Source: Citreimonas salinaria
GTDB taxonomy: Bacteria > Pseudomonadota > Alphaproteobacteria > Rhodobacterales > Rhodobacteraceae
Direction of reading: 5' to 3'
Assembly (NCBI RefSeq): GCF_900107235.1
Contig: NZ_FNPF01000002.1
Location: 186,001 to 250,000 of the forward strand
DNA: 64,000 bases
In this document: positions 57,949-64,000 of the stretch, piece by piece
Layout of the letters: each line of letters begins with the position of its first letter
How positions within the stretch are numbered: position 1 is the first letter of the stretch
Position numbers and translations under genes: made by a program
Notes under the pieces: model-generated
The model's database searches: none
Seen by the model: only the letters and a program-made list of their open reading frames with translations
What the model was told of the DNA's origin: nothing

Positions 57949-59112
57949 TCAGCGCAGATACGTCATCGGATCGACGCTGTCGAAGCCCTTGCGCACCTCG
58001 AAATGCAGGAAGGACGGATCCCCGGCCTTCACCTGGCCGATCGTCTGCCCGGCGCTGACCGCGTCGCCCTTCACCACCTTCAGGTCCTCGATATGGGTGT
58101 AGATCGACAGCACCTCGTCGGGGTGGCGGATCACGACGATCGTCACGTCTTCGGTGTTGCGTGTGATCGCGGCGACCTGGCCCGACGCGGCGGCGCGGAC
58201 CGGGGTTCCGGCGGGCACGCCGATGTCGATGCCCTCGTTCCGGCCCTTGGCGTATTCGCGGATGATGCTGCCCTCGACCGGCATGCGCATCCGGGCATTG
58301 CCCGAGCTGGCCTCGGCCTGGCCGATATCGGCGACAGGTTCGCTGGGTTTCGGGGCGGGCGCCGCGGCGGGCTTGGGGTCGGCGGGCGGCAGCGGCTTGC
58401 TGGCCGACGGCGGCACAGGCGTCGGAGAGCCCGTGCCGGGCGCGGTGGTCGCGGGCGCTATCGCGGCGGTCTGCGTGGCGCGGTTCGTCGCCGGCACCAG
58501 AAGGACCTGTCCCTCGCGCAGGGTGTACTGCTCGTCGAGCGCGTTCATCTCGGCCAGCGCGCGGGGCGTGATGCCGTAGAGCCGCGCCACGGTGAAGGCG
58601 GTCTCGCCGCGCTGCACGCGATGGCGGATCGGCTCGGTTCCGGTGGACTGCGCGGGGCGCGGTGCACCGGTCGACGCCGGCGCGCTTTCGATCGCGCCCG
58701 CGGCCAGCGTGGTGACGTCGACGGCGCCGGGCGCGGCGATCGGCCCGGTGGCGGTGCCTCCGGTCGTGCCCACGCGGCGCGGCAGGGCGACGATCTCGCC
58801 CTGGCGGAGCGGGTCGACGGGCCGGATGCCGTTGTAGCGGCCCAGTTCGTCGGCGGGCACGCCAACCCGCTCGGCCAGCGAGGCCAGCGTGTCGCCGCGG
58901 CGCGCGATGGCCACCTGGTAGGTCGGGTACGACACGATCCCGCGGTCATCCGCGGCAGGCCTGGACGCGGCGGCGCTCCGGGTGGCGTCGGTGGTGTCGA
59001 CCGTGCCGCCCATCTCGCCCCGCACGTCGAGGTCAAGCGGGTCCGAGCAGGCGCCCAGAAGCGCCAGCACGGCGCAGGCGGCGAGCGGGCGAAGGAAGAT
59101 CGGTTGGCTCAT
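57949..59112 (-). CDS. nlpD: NlpD-like lipoprotein with LysM domains and a degenerate M23 (LytM) domain
   Basis: A 387-residue outer-envelope protein. Signal peptide with lipobox LALLGAC, two LysM repeats (about 65-110: YQVAIARRGDTLASLAERVG; about 155-205: HRVQRGETAFTVARLYGI), a Pro/Ala linker, and a C-terminal LytM domain (from MRMPVEGSIIREY). In the LytM domain the first zinc ligand is lost: the expected H-x-G-x-D reads NEGIDIGVPAG, as in E. coli NlpD, while YTHIED and FLHFEVRKG remain. So it should be an activator of an amidase in cell separation and not a hydrolase. It follows pcm in a surE-pcm-nlpD set. Confidence 0.9.
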   Translation of the reverse strand: MSQPIFLRPLAACAVLALLGACSDPLDLDVRGEMGGTVDTTDATRSAAASRPAADDRGIVSYPTYQVAIARRGDTLASLAERVGVPADELGRYNGIRPVDPLRQGEIVALPRRVGTTGGTATGPIAAPGAVDVTTLAAGAIESAPASTGAPRPAQSTGTEPIRHRVQRGETAFTVARLYGITPRALAEMNALDEQYTLREGQVLLVPATNRATQTAAIAPATTAPGTGSPTPVPPSASKPLPPADPKPAAAPAPKPSEPVADIGQAEASSGNARMRMPVEGSIIREYAKGRNEGIDIGVPAGTPVRAAASGQVAAITRNTEDVTIVVIRHPDEVLSIYTHIEDLKVVKGDAVSAGQTIGQVKAGDPSFLHFEVRKGFDSVDPMTYLR

Positions 59113-59182
59113 GCGCTGTCTCGTCCTCGTTGCGCGCCCCTTGTGCCGGGGCGTCGTGTGGCGGTCCCGCGCGAACGGTCCC

Positions 59183-59824
59183 TCATTCCTGTCCCAGCCC
59201 CTCGACCAGCGGCACGAAGCGCACGGGACGCATTTCCTCGTAATGAAACCCGGACTCGTCTCGGGTGACACGGATCAGGCTTTGCACCGTGTCCGACTGG
59301 CCCACGGGCAGCACCATGATACCGCCAATCTTCAACTGCGCCAAGAGCGGGCCTGGCGGATCCTCGGCCGCGGCGGTCACGAGGATGCGGTCGAACGGCG
59401 CCTGCTCCGGCAATCCGTGGCTGCCGTCGGCGGCGAAGGCGGTGATGTTGGCCAGGCCCTGCGCCTCGAAGGTGGCGCGGGCGGCGCGCACCAGCCGGGC
59501 ATGGCGGTCGATCGTGTAGACCCGCCGCGCGAGGTGCGACAGGATCGCCGCCTGATAGCCCGAGCCGGTCCCCACCTCGAGCACCTTGTGGCGCGGCGCG
59601 ATCTGCAGCGCCTGGGTCATCAGCCCCACCACCGAAGGCTGGCTGATCGTCTGCCCGCAGGCGATGGGCAGCGGCATGTCCTCGTAGGCGCGGTCGGCGA
59701 AATAACCCTGCACGTAGGCGCCGCGGTCGGTCTTCTCCATCGCCTGCAGCACCGCGCGATCGGTCACGCCCTTCGAGCGCAGCGCGAACAGAAGCTGCAT
59801 CTTGGCCTGGGCGTCGAAGCTCAT
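59183..59824 (-). CDS. pcm: Protein-L-isoaspartate O-methyltransferase
   Basis: Repairs isoaspartyl residues in aged proteins using S-adenosylmethionine. The 213-residue protein shows [17 protein letters not shown], the SAM-binding [15 protein letters not shown] and [15 protein letters not shown]. Its start overlaps the surE stop (ATGA); this surE-pcm-nlpD order matches the stress-survival locus of many proteobacteria. Confidence 0.96.
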   Translation of the reverse strand: MSFDAQAKMQLLFALRSKGVTDRAVLQAMEKTDRGAYVQGYFADRAYEDMPLPIACGQTISQPSVVGLMTQALQIAPRHKVLEVGTGSGYQAAILSHLARRVYTIDRHARLVRAARATFEAQGLANITAFAADGSHGLPEQAPFDRILVTAAAEDPPGPLLAQLKIGGIMVLPVGQSDTVQSLIRVTRDESGFHYEEMRPVRFVPLVEGLGQE

Positions 59825-60606
59825 GCGAAGGCGTCTTTCATCCGCGACAGCGCGTCGTGGCAGGTCAGGTCGGCGCGCATCGGCGTGACCGAGATCCAGC
59901 CGTCGAGGTTGGCCGCCGCGTCGGTGTCGGGCGCGGTGGGGATGCTCTGGTCGCCGCCGCGCACCCACAGGAAGGTGCGCCCGGCCGGTGACAGGTGCGG
60001 TTCGACCGAGAAGCCCGTGCCGGGGCGGACGCCCTGCGCCACCGCGCGCACGCCGCGCACTTCGGCGGCCGGGACGGGCGGGAAATTCACGTTGTAGAAC
60101 AGGCGGTAGCCCTCCTGCGCCGGCGGATCGGCGGCCAGGATGCGGCGGATCGTGGCGGCGCCATGCACCGCCGCGGCCTCGAACGGATCGTCGGCCTGCC
60201 TGTTCCCGGGGCCGTAATACTGCGACAGCGCGATCGCCGGCAGGCCCTGCAGGGCGCCTTCCATGGCGCCGCCCAGCGTGCCGGAATACAGCGCGTTCTC
60301 GGCCGAGTTGTTGCCCCGGTTCACGCCCGACAGCACCAGGTCGGGGGTCGTGTCCTTCATCATCTCGTGCACGCCGGCCAGCACGCAATCGGCCGGGCTG
60401 CCCTCGGCCGCCCAGCGGCGCGGGCCCATCTGCGCGATCATCGTCGGGTGGGTGTAGGAAATCTTGTGCCCCACGCCCGACTGCTCGAAGGCGGGCGCGA
60501 CGGTCCAAACCGTGCCGTCCTCGCCCGCCAGCTCGGCCGCGATGGCCTCGAGAACGCGCAGGCCGGGCGCGTTGATGCCGTCGTCATTGGTGACGAGAAT
60601 GCGCAT
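59821..60606 (-). CDS. surE: 5'/3'-nucleotidase SurE
   Basis: Metal-dependent phosphatase acting on nucleoside monophosphates. The 261-residue protein begins with the metal-binding [10 protein letters not shown] (Asp8-Asp9) and has [35 protein letters not shown] and NVNFPPV. In many relatives serS lies between tatC and surE; it is absent here. ACAGGGGG precedes the start. Confidence 0.96.
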   Translation of the reverse strand: MRILVTNDDGINAPGLRVLEAIAAELAGEDGTVWTVAPAFEQSGVGHKISYTHPTMIAQMGPRRWAAEGSPADCVLAGVHEMMKDTTPDLVLSGVNRGNNSAENALYSGTLGGAMEGALQGLPAIALSQYYGPGNRQADDPFEAAAVHGAATIRRILAADPPAQEGYRLFYNVNFPPVPAAEVRGVRAVAQGVRPGTGFSVEPHLSPAGRTFLWVRGGDQSIPTAPDTDAAANLDGWISVTPMRADLTCHDALSRMKDAFA

Positions 60607-60764
60607 GGAACCCCCTGTCGGTTGCGGTGTGCATAGGCCAAGGATGCGCGCCGGGCAAGGCGGCCCACGGGCAGTTTCTTCGGTCCGAGAATATCCGCGA
60701 GGAGTCCCGCAGCGACCGGGGTCGGGCCCGCACGTGGCGCGAGGGGATCAACCGCGCGTTCGGG

Positions 60765-61409
60765 TCAGCCGAGGCCGAGTTCGCCCAGGATGCGCCGAGC
60801 CTCGTCCGGGGCCGCGGCGAGGGTCGCGCGATCCTCGCCGGGGAAGAACCGAGCGCGGGTGGCGGTGGCCATCGGCTGCGGCTGAACGACGTCGACGCGC
60901 GGGCCGGTCTTCACGCTCTCGGCCTGCCAGGACCGCGCCAGTGCGACCTGTGCGGCCTTGGTAGCGCCGTAGGGGCCCATGAACTTCTCGCCGCCGCGGG
61001 GATCGTCGAAGAACACCGCGCGGCCCGACGTGCCCAACAGCGGCGCCACGTAGGGGATCAGCACCGCCACCGCGTCGATGTTGGTCTTGCGCGCCTTTTC
61101 CCAGTCCTTGGCGTCGATCTGCGGCGTCGGCGTCATCGGCGAGGCGTGCACGGCCGTGTGGATCCAAAGCCCCAGCGCGCCCCAGCGGTCGTGGATGGAG
61201 CGGCACATATGCGCCATCGCGCCCGGATCGGTGATGTCCAGCGGCGCCAGCGTGGCGGCGCCGCCTTTCGCCTTGATGCGGTCGTCGAGCTCTTCCAGCG
61301 CGCCGACCGTGCGGCCCACGGCCATCACGTGCCAGGCGGGGGAAAGCGCCTCGGCCAAGGCGAAACCAAGGCCGCGCGAGGCGCCGGTGATGAGGGCAAT
61401 CTGCGTCAT
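60765..61409 (-). CDS. Short-chain dehydrogenase/reductase family protein with atypical active site
   Basis: A 214-residue SDR-fold protein: nucleotide site ITGASRGLGFALAEAL and the YxxxK pair in YGATKAAQVAL. The catalytic serine normally 12-13 residues before the tyrosine is missing: the strand reads AVFFDDPRGGEKFMG, with Asp-Asp where Ser is expected. The NAG motif after the fourth strand reads HTAVH. The protein therefore may have lost or changed its oxidoreductase activity. Substrate unknown. It lies downstream of the PilP-like gene, 60 bases apart. Confidence 0.8.
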   Translation of the reverse strand: MTQIALITGASRGLGFALAEALSPAWHVMAVGRTVGALEELDDRIKAKGGAATLAPLDITDPGAMAHMCRSIHDRWGALGLWIHTAVHASPMTPTPQIDAKDWEKARKTNIDAVAVLIPYVAPLLGTSGRAVFFDDPRGGEKFMGPYGATKAAQVALARSWQAESVKTGPRVDVVQPQPMATATRARFFPGEDRATLAAAPDEARRILGELGLG

Positions 61410-61469
61410 GCCCGCGTCATGCGGGGCGCGCGATGAAAGGTCAAGCCGGCGCGCGAACTCGCCGCGCGG

Positions 61470-61790
61470 TCAGAGCAGCCGCAGGCGGTTCGTGAAGGGC
61501 CCGCGGGTCACCACGACGCCGTCGGAGTCGATGCCGACCACGGTGTCGCGCTCGCCCAGCGTGTCGCCGGCGCCGACGCGCTCGATGGTGCCGTCGGGCA
61601 GGCGGATCAGGGCGCTCAGCGCCTCTTCGGTGCCGACGAGGCCCAGCAGGATCGGGCCCTTGGTGTCGATCTCCACCTGCGTCGTGGCATTCCGGCCGAC
61701 GGTATCGTTGACGGTGGGTTCGGAGCGGTATTCGGCGCGGCGCGACAGGGTGTCGGGGCGCAGGAACGGGCGGAGCGAACGCTCGAGCAT
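61470..61790 (-). CDS. Small PilP/GspC-like domain protein
   Basis: A 106-residue protein with the beta-rich homology region of PilP and GspC: ILLGLVGTEEALSALIRLPDGTIERVGAGDTLGERDTVV continuing to a GVVVTRG segment and ending in NRLRLL. No signal peptide or membrane helix is seen at the annotated N-terminus (MLERSLRPFLRPDTLSRR), so it would stay in the cytoplasm, unlike true PilP or GspC. No pilus or type II secretion gene is nearby. Function unknown. Confidence 0.65.
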   Translation of the reverse strand: MLERSLRPFLRPDTLSRRAEYRSEPTVNDTVGRNATTQVEIDTKGPILLGLVGTEEALSALIRLPDGTIERVGAGDTLGERDTVVGIDSDGVVVTRGPFTNRLRLL

Positions 61791-61881
61791 GGCAGTCTCA
61801 CAAGCCTTGTATGGACGGGCGCGCGGCGATCATCGCCGCGGTGCTCTGGCAGGGCGGGCCTTGGTGGCCGGTCTTGAAAGG

Positions 61882-62021
61882 GGCGGAATTAGATCCGCCG
61901 CTTTGGAGACGGGCGGGGCAAAGCCCGCCGATCCCGTGAGTCGCGGGCCCTGGCCCGCGGATCGCCACGTGAGCTAACCAATGAGGCGACGCATGGGAAG
62001 CGGGGCTTCTCATGACCCCGC
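61882..62021. repeat. Cluster of four GC-rich hairpins downstream of purF
   Basis: Within 140 bases: GGCGGA/TCCGCC (61882-61899), GGCGGG/CCCGCC (61912-61929), CGCGGGCC/GGCCCGCG (61942-61959) and GCGGGG/CCCCGC (62000-62021). All are perfect stems. They may be purF terminators or a REP-like palindromic element; copy number in the genome is unknown. Confidence 0.5.
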
Positions 62022-62040
62022 GTCATCGGCGCCGGACCGC

Positions 62041-63576
62041 CTATTCGGCAGCCTTCAGCCGGAAGCCCTTCTCGATCATGTCGGCCGGCTCGACCGGGTA
62101 CTCGCCCGAGAAGCAGGCGTCGCAATATTGCGGGCAGGACGCGCTGCGGCCCGATGCCTCGCCCACGGCGCGGTAAAGCCCATCCAGCGACACGAAACGC
62201 AGGGAATCGACGCCTAGGTGCTGGCGCATCTCTTCCTCGGACATGGTCGCGGCCAGCAGCTTCTCGCGCTTGGGCGTGTCGACGCCGTAGAAGCACGGCC
62301 AGGCGGTGGGGGGAGACGCGATGCGGAAATGCACCTCGGCCGCGCCGGCATCGAGGATCATCTCCTTGATCTTGCGTGAGGTGGTGCCCCGCACCACCGA
62401 ATCGTCGACCAGGATCACGCGCTTGCCGCGGATCAGTGCACGGTTGACGTTCAGCTTCAGCCGCACGCCCATGTTGCGGATCTGCTCGGTCGGTTCGATG
62501 AAGGTGCGGCCGACATACTGGTTGCGGATGATTCCCATGCCGTAGGGAATGCCGGATTCGTGCGCGTAGCCGATTGCCGCCGGCGTGCCGCTGTCGGGCA
62601 CCGGGCAGACGAGGTCGGCCTCGACCGGGGCCTCGCGCGCCAGCTCCACGCCGATCTGGCGGCGGGTCTCATAGACCGAGCGGCCGCCGATGATGCTGTC
62701 GGGGCGCGAGAAATAGACGTGCTCGAAGATGCAGAAGCGCGAGGATTGCGGACGGAAGGGCCGCTGGCTTTCGAGACCGCCGTCGGCGGTGATCACCACC
62801 ATCTCGCCCGGCTCGACCTCGCGGACGTAGTCGGCGCCGATGATGTCCAGCGCGCAGGTTTCGGACGACAGCACCCAGCCGTCGCCCAGCTTGCCCAGCA
62901 CCAGCGGGCGCACGCCCAGTGGGTCGCGCACGCCGATCAGCTTGGTGCGGGTCATGGCGACGACCGAAAACGCGCCCTCGACGCGGCGCAGGGCGTCTTC
63001 CATCCGCGCGGGGATGTCGCGCTGAAGGCTGCGGGCCATCAGGTGGATGATGCATTCGCTGTCGCTGCTGGACTGGAAGATCGAGCCGCGCTCGATCAGC
63101 TCGCGGCGCAGGGCGTCGGCGTTGGTGATGTTGCCGTTATGCGCGATCGCGGCGCCGCCCATGCTGAATTCGCCGAAGAAAGGCTGCACGTCGCGGATCT
63201 GCGTCGGACCCTTCGAGCCGGCGGTGGAGTAGCGCACGTGGCCGATGCCGATCGGGCCGGGCAGCGTCTCCATCACCGCGGACGAGGTGAAGTTGTCGCG
63301 CACGTAGCCGAAGCGGCGGGCCGAGTTGAAGCCCAGCTCGTCATCGTGGGTGACGATGCCGCCGGCTTCCTGCCCGCGATGCTGAAGCGCGTGCAGGCCG
63401 AGGGCGACGAAGTTCGCGGCATCCGCAACGCCCACGACGCCGAAGACGCCGCATTCCTCGTGCAGCGTGTCGCCGTCGTCGAGGATCGCATCGTAGTCGA
63501 AGGGATGGGCGGGGGGCAGGGGACAATCGGCCAAGGGCAGCGGCTCCGATTCCAGAAGGGTGCGTGCGGCCCTCAT
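62041..63576 (-). CDS. purF: Amidophosphoribosyltransferase
   Basis: First committed step of purine synthesis: makes phosphoribosylamine from PRPP and glutamine. The 511-residue product has the glutaminase nucleophile Cys42 in EECGVFGVVG, which must become N-terminal by removal of a propeptide, the PRPP loop VILVDDSVVRGTTS, and C-terminal cysteines (SCPQYCDACFSGEYP) of the [4Fe-4S]-type enzyme. The propeptide would be 41 residues from the ATG chosen, much longer than the 11 residues of Bacillus subtilis; a GTG eight codons earlier is also open. It follows cvpA on the same strand, the usual pairing. Confidence 0.96.
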   Translation of the reverse strand: MRAARTLLESEPLPLADCPLPPAHPFDYDAILDDGDTLHEECGVFGVVGVADAANFVALGLHALQHRGQEAGGIVTHDDELGFNSARRFGYVRDNFTSSAVMETLPGPIGIGHVRYSTAGSKGPTQIRDVQPFFGEFSMGGAAIAHNGNITNADALRRELIERGSIFQSSSDSECIIHLMARSLQRDIPARMEDALRRVEGAFSVVAMTRTKLIGVRDPLGVRPLVLGKLGDGWVLSSETCALDIIGADYVREVEPGEMVVITADGGLESQRPFRPQSSRFCIFEHVYFSRPDSIIGGRSVYETRRQIGVELAREAPVEADLVCPVPDSGTPAAIGYAHESGIPYGMGIIRNQYVGRTFIEPTEQIRNMGVRLKLNVNRALIRGKRVILVDDSVVRGTTSRKIKEMILDAGAAEVHFRIASPPTAWPCFYGVDTPKREKLLAATMSEEEMRQHLGVDSLRFVSLDGLYRAVGEASGRSASCPQYCDACFSGEYPVEPADMIEKGFRLKAAE

Positions 63577-63664
63577 AGAGACTCGGGCGCCATGTGTCAC
63601 GAAACTATAACGTGTTTGCGCGACGCTGCTCGCCCCGGTCGGCCAGTGCCCGATCGCTGCCCGC

Positions 63665-64000
63665 TCAGCCGGCGTCGCAGACGCCGACGAGATCCTCGTA
63701 CTGGGCGGTGATCCAGCCCAGCGCGCGTTCGGGGTTCTGGTTCTCGACCTGGTCGTTGAGCTGCGAGAAGATCGCCGCCGAGCGGGAATCGTTGACCATC
63801 GCGATGCCCTGCGAGGTGACCACCGTGGCGTAGACGAAGAAGCCGACCGTGATCAGCAGCACGCCGCGCGCCACGCCGAACAGGAAGCCCAGCCCCTGGT
63901 CGACGCCGCTCAGCGCCGAGCGCTGCACCAGCGACGAGAACAGCGGCGTGAACAGCGACACGATCACCAGCGCCAGCGTGAAGACCGCCGCGAAGGCGGC
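63665..64000 (-). CDS. cvpA: CvpA family membrane protein, 5' end outside the window
   Basis: The last 111 residues of a CvpA-type inner-membrane protein: membrane helices (AAFAAVFTLALVIVSLFTPL; GFLFGVARGVLLITVGFFVYATVV) and a soluble tail ending in YEDLVGVCDAG. The frame runs open to the window edge, so about 70 N-terminal residues are missing. Named for colicin V production in E. coli; its role in envelope homeostasis is not well defined. It lies upstream of purF, as in many proteobacteria. Confidence 0.9.
   Translation of the reverse strand, partial: AAFAAVFTLALVIVSLFTPLFSSLVQRSALSGVDQGLGFLFGVARGVLLITVGFFVYATVVTSQGIAMVNDSRSAAIFSQLNDQVENQNPERALGWITAQYEDLVGVCDAG

Overview
This is a high-GC, gene-dense stretch of an alphaproteobacterial chromosome, most probably a member of the Rhodobacteraceae (Roseobacter group). 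The assignment rests on family-typical orders and proteins: dusB-ntrB-ntrC-ntrY-ntrX-trkA-trkH-hfq-hflX with an NtrC that lacks the sigma-54 contact loop; trpG-trpD-(ung)-trpC-moaC-moeA-lexA with a GTTC-N7-GTTC SOS box; a corrinoid protein and a stand-alone homocysteine methyltransferase; the small DUF6477 and DUF6456 proteins; and tatABC near surE-pcm-nlpD. No rRNA, tRNA, IS element, prophage or CRISPR array was recognised. It reads as core chromosome.

Layout. 1-3 kb: end of a cytochrome c maturation operon (ccmF partial, ccmH) and a PaaG-like enoyl-CoA hydratase, facing gltA and gltX across a bidirectional terminator. 6-13.5 kb: comEC, whose 3' end runs into convergent lexA, then the translationally coupled minus-strand series trpG-trpD-ung-trpC-moaC-moeA. 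13.7-23 kb: a divergent polysaccharide deacetylase, then a one-carbon module: DUF1638, an unlisted 57-residue membrane protein, a B12-binding corrinoid protein, a PA0069-type radical SAM enzyme, homocysteine methyltransferase (bmt), guaA and a non-pyrrolysine MttB-family methyltransferase. 23-31 kb: a DUF6456 helix-turn-helix protein, lipA, a diheme cytochrome c with a cytochrome c', hpt, ratA, cinA-pgpA-ispDF. 31-43 kb: the nitrogen-regulation/potassium/Hfq operon. 43-54 kb: penicillin-acylase-family hydrolase, hydroxyacid dehydrogenase, rne, ccdA, a membrane alpha/beta hydrolase coupled to a cytochrome P450, and class I aldolase. 54-64 kb: WYL-type regulator, tatABC, DUF815 ATPase, surE-pcm-nlpD, SDR, a PilP/GspC-like small protein, purF and the start-truncated cvpA.

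How the genes work together. Many neighbours share ATGA, GTGA, TTGA or TGATG start/stop overlaps, so several blocks are translationally coupled. The most interesting set is the corrinoid module. The B12-binding protein and the homocysteine methyltransferase look like separate pieces of methionine synthase (MetH), with no pterin-binding piece in the window. An MttB-family methyltransferase nearby raises the possibility that methyl groups from a quaternary or tertiary amine also feed the same corrinoid. The second notable point is that both AAA+ response regulators, NtrC and NtrX, lack the GAFTGA loop, so neither should activate sigma-54 promoters in the usual way.

Limits. All calls come from reading the sequence and from recalled family knowledge; no database or structure search was run. 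Start codons at non-ATG sites (lipA, hpt, ntrY, hflX, P450, dusB) are reasoned choices.
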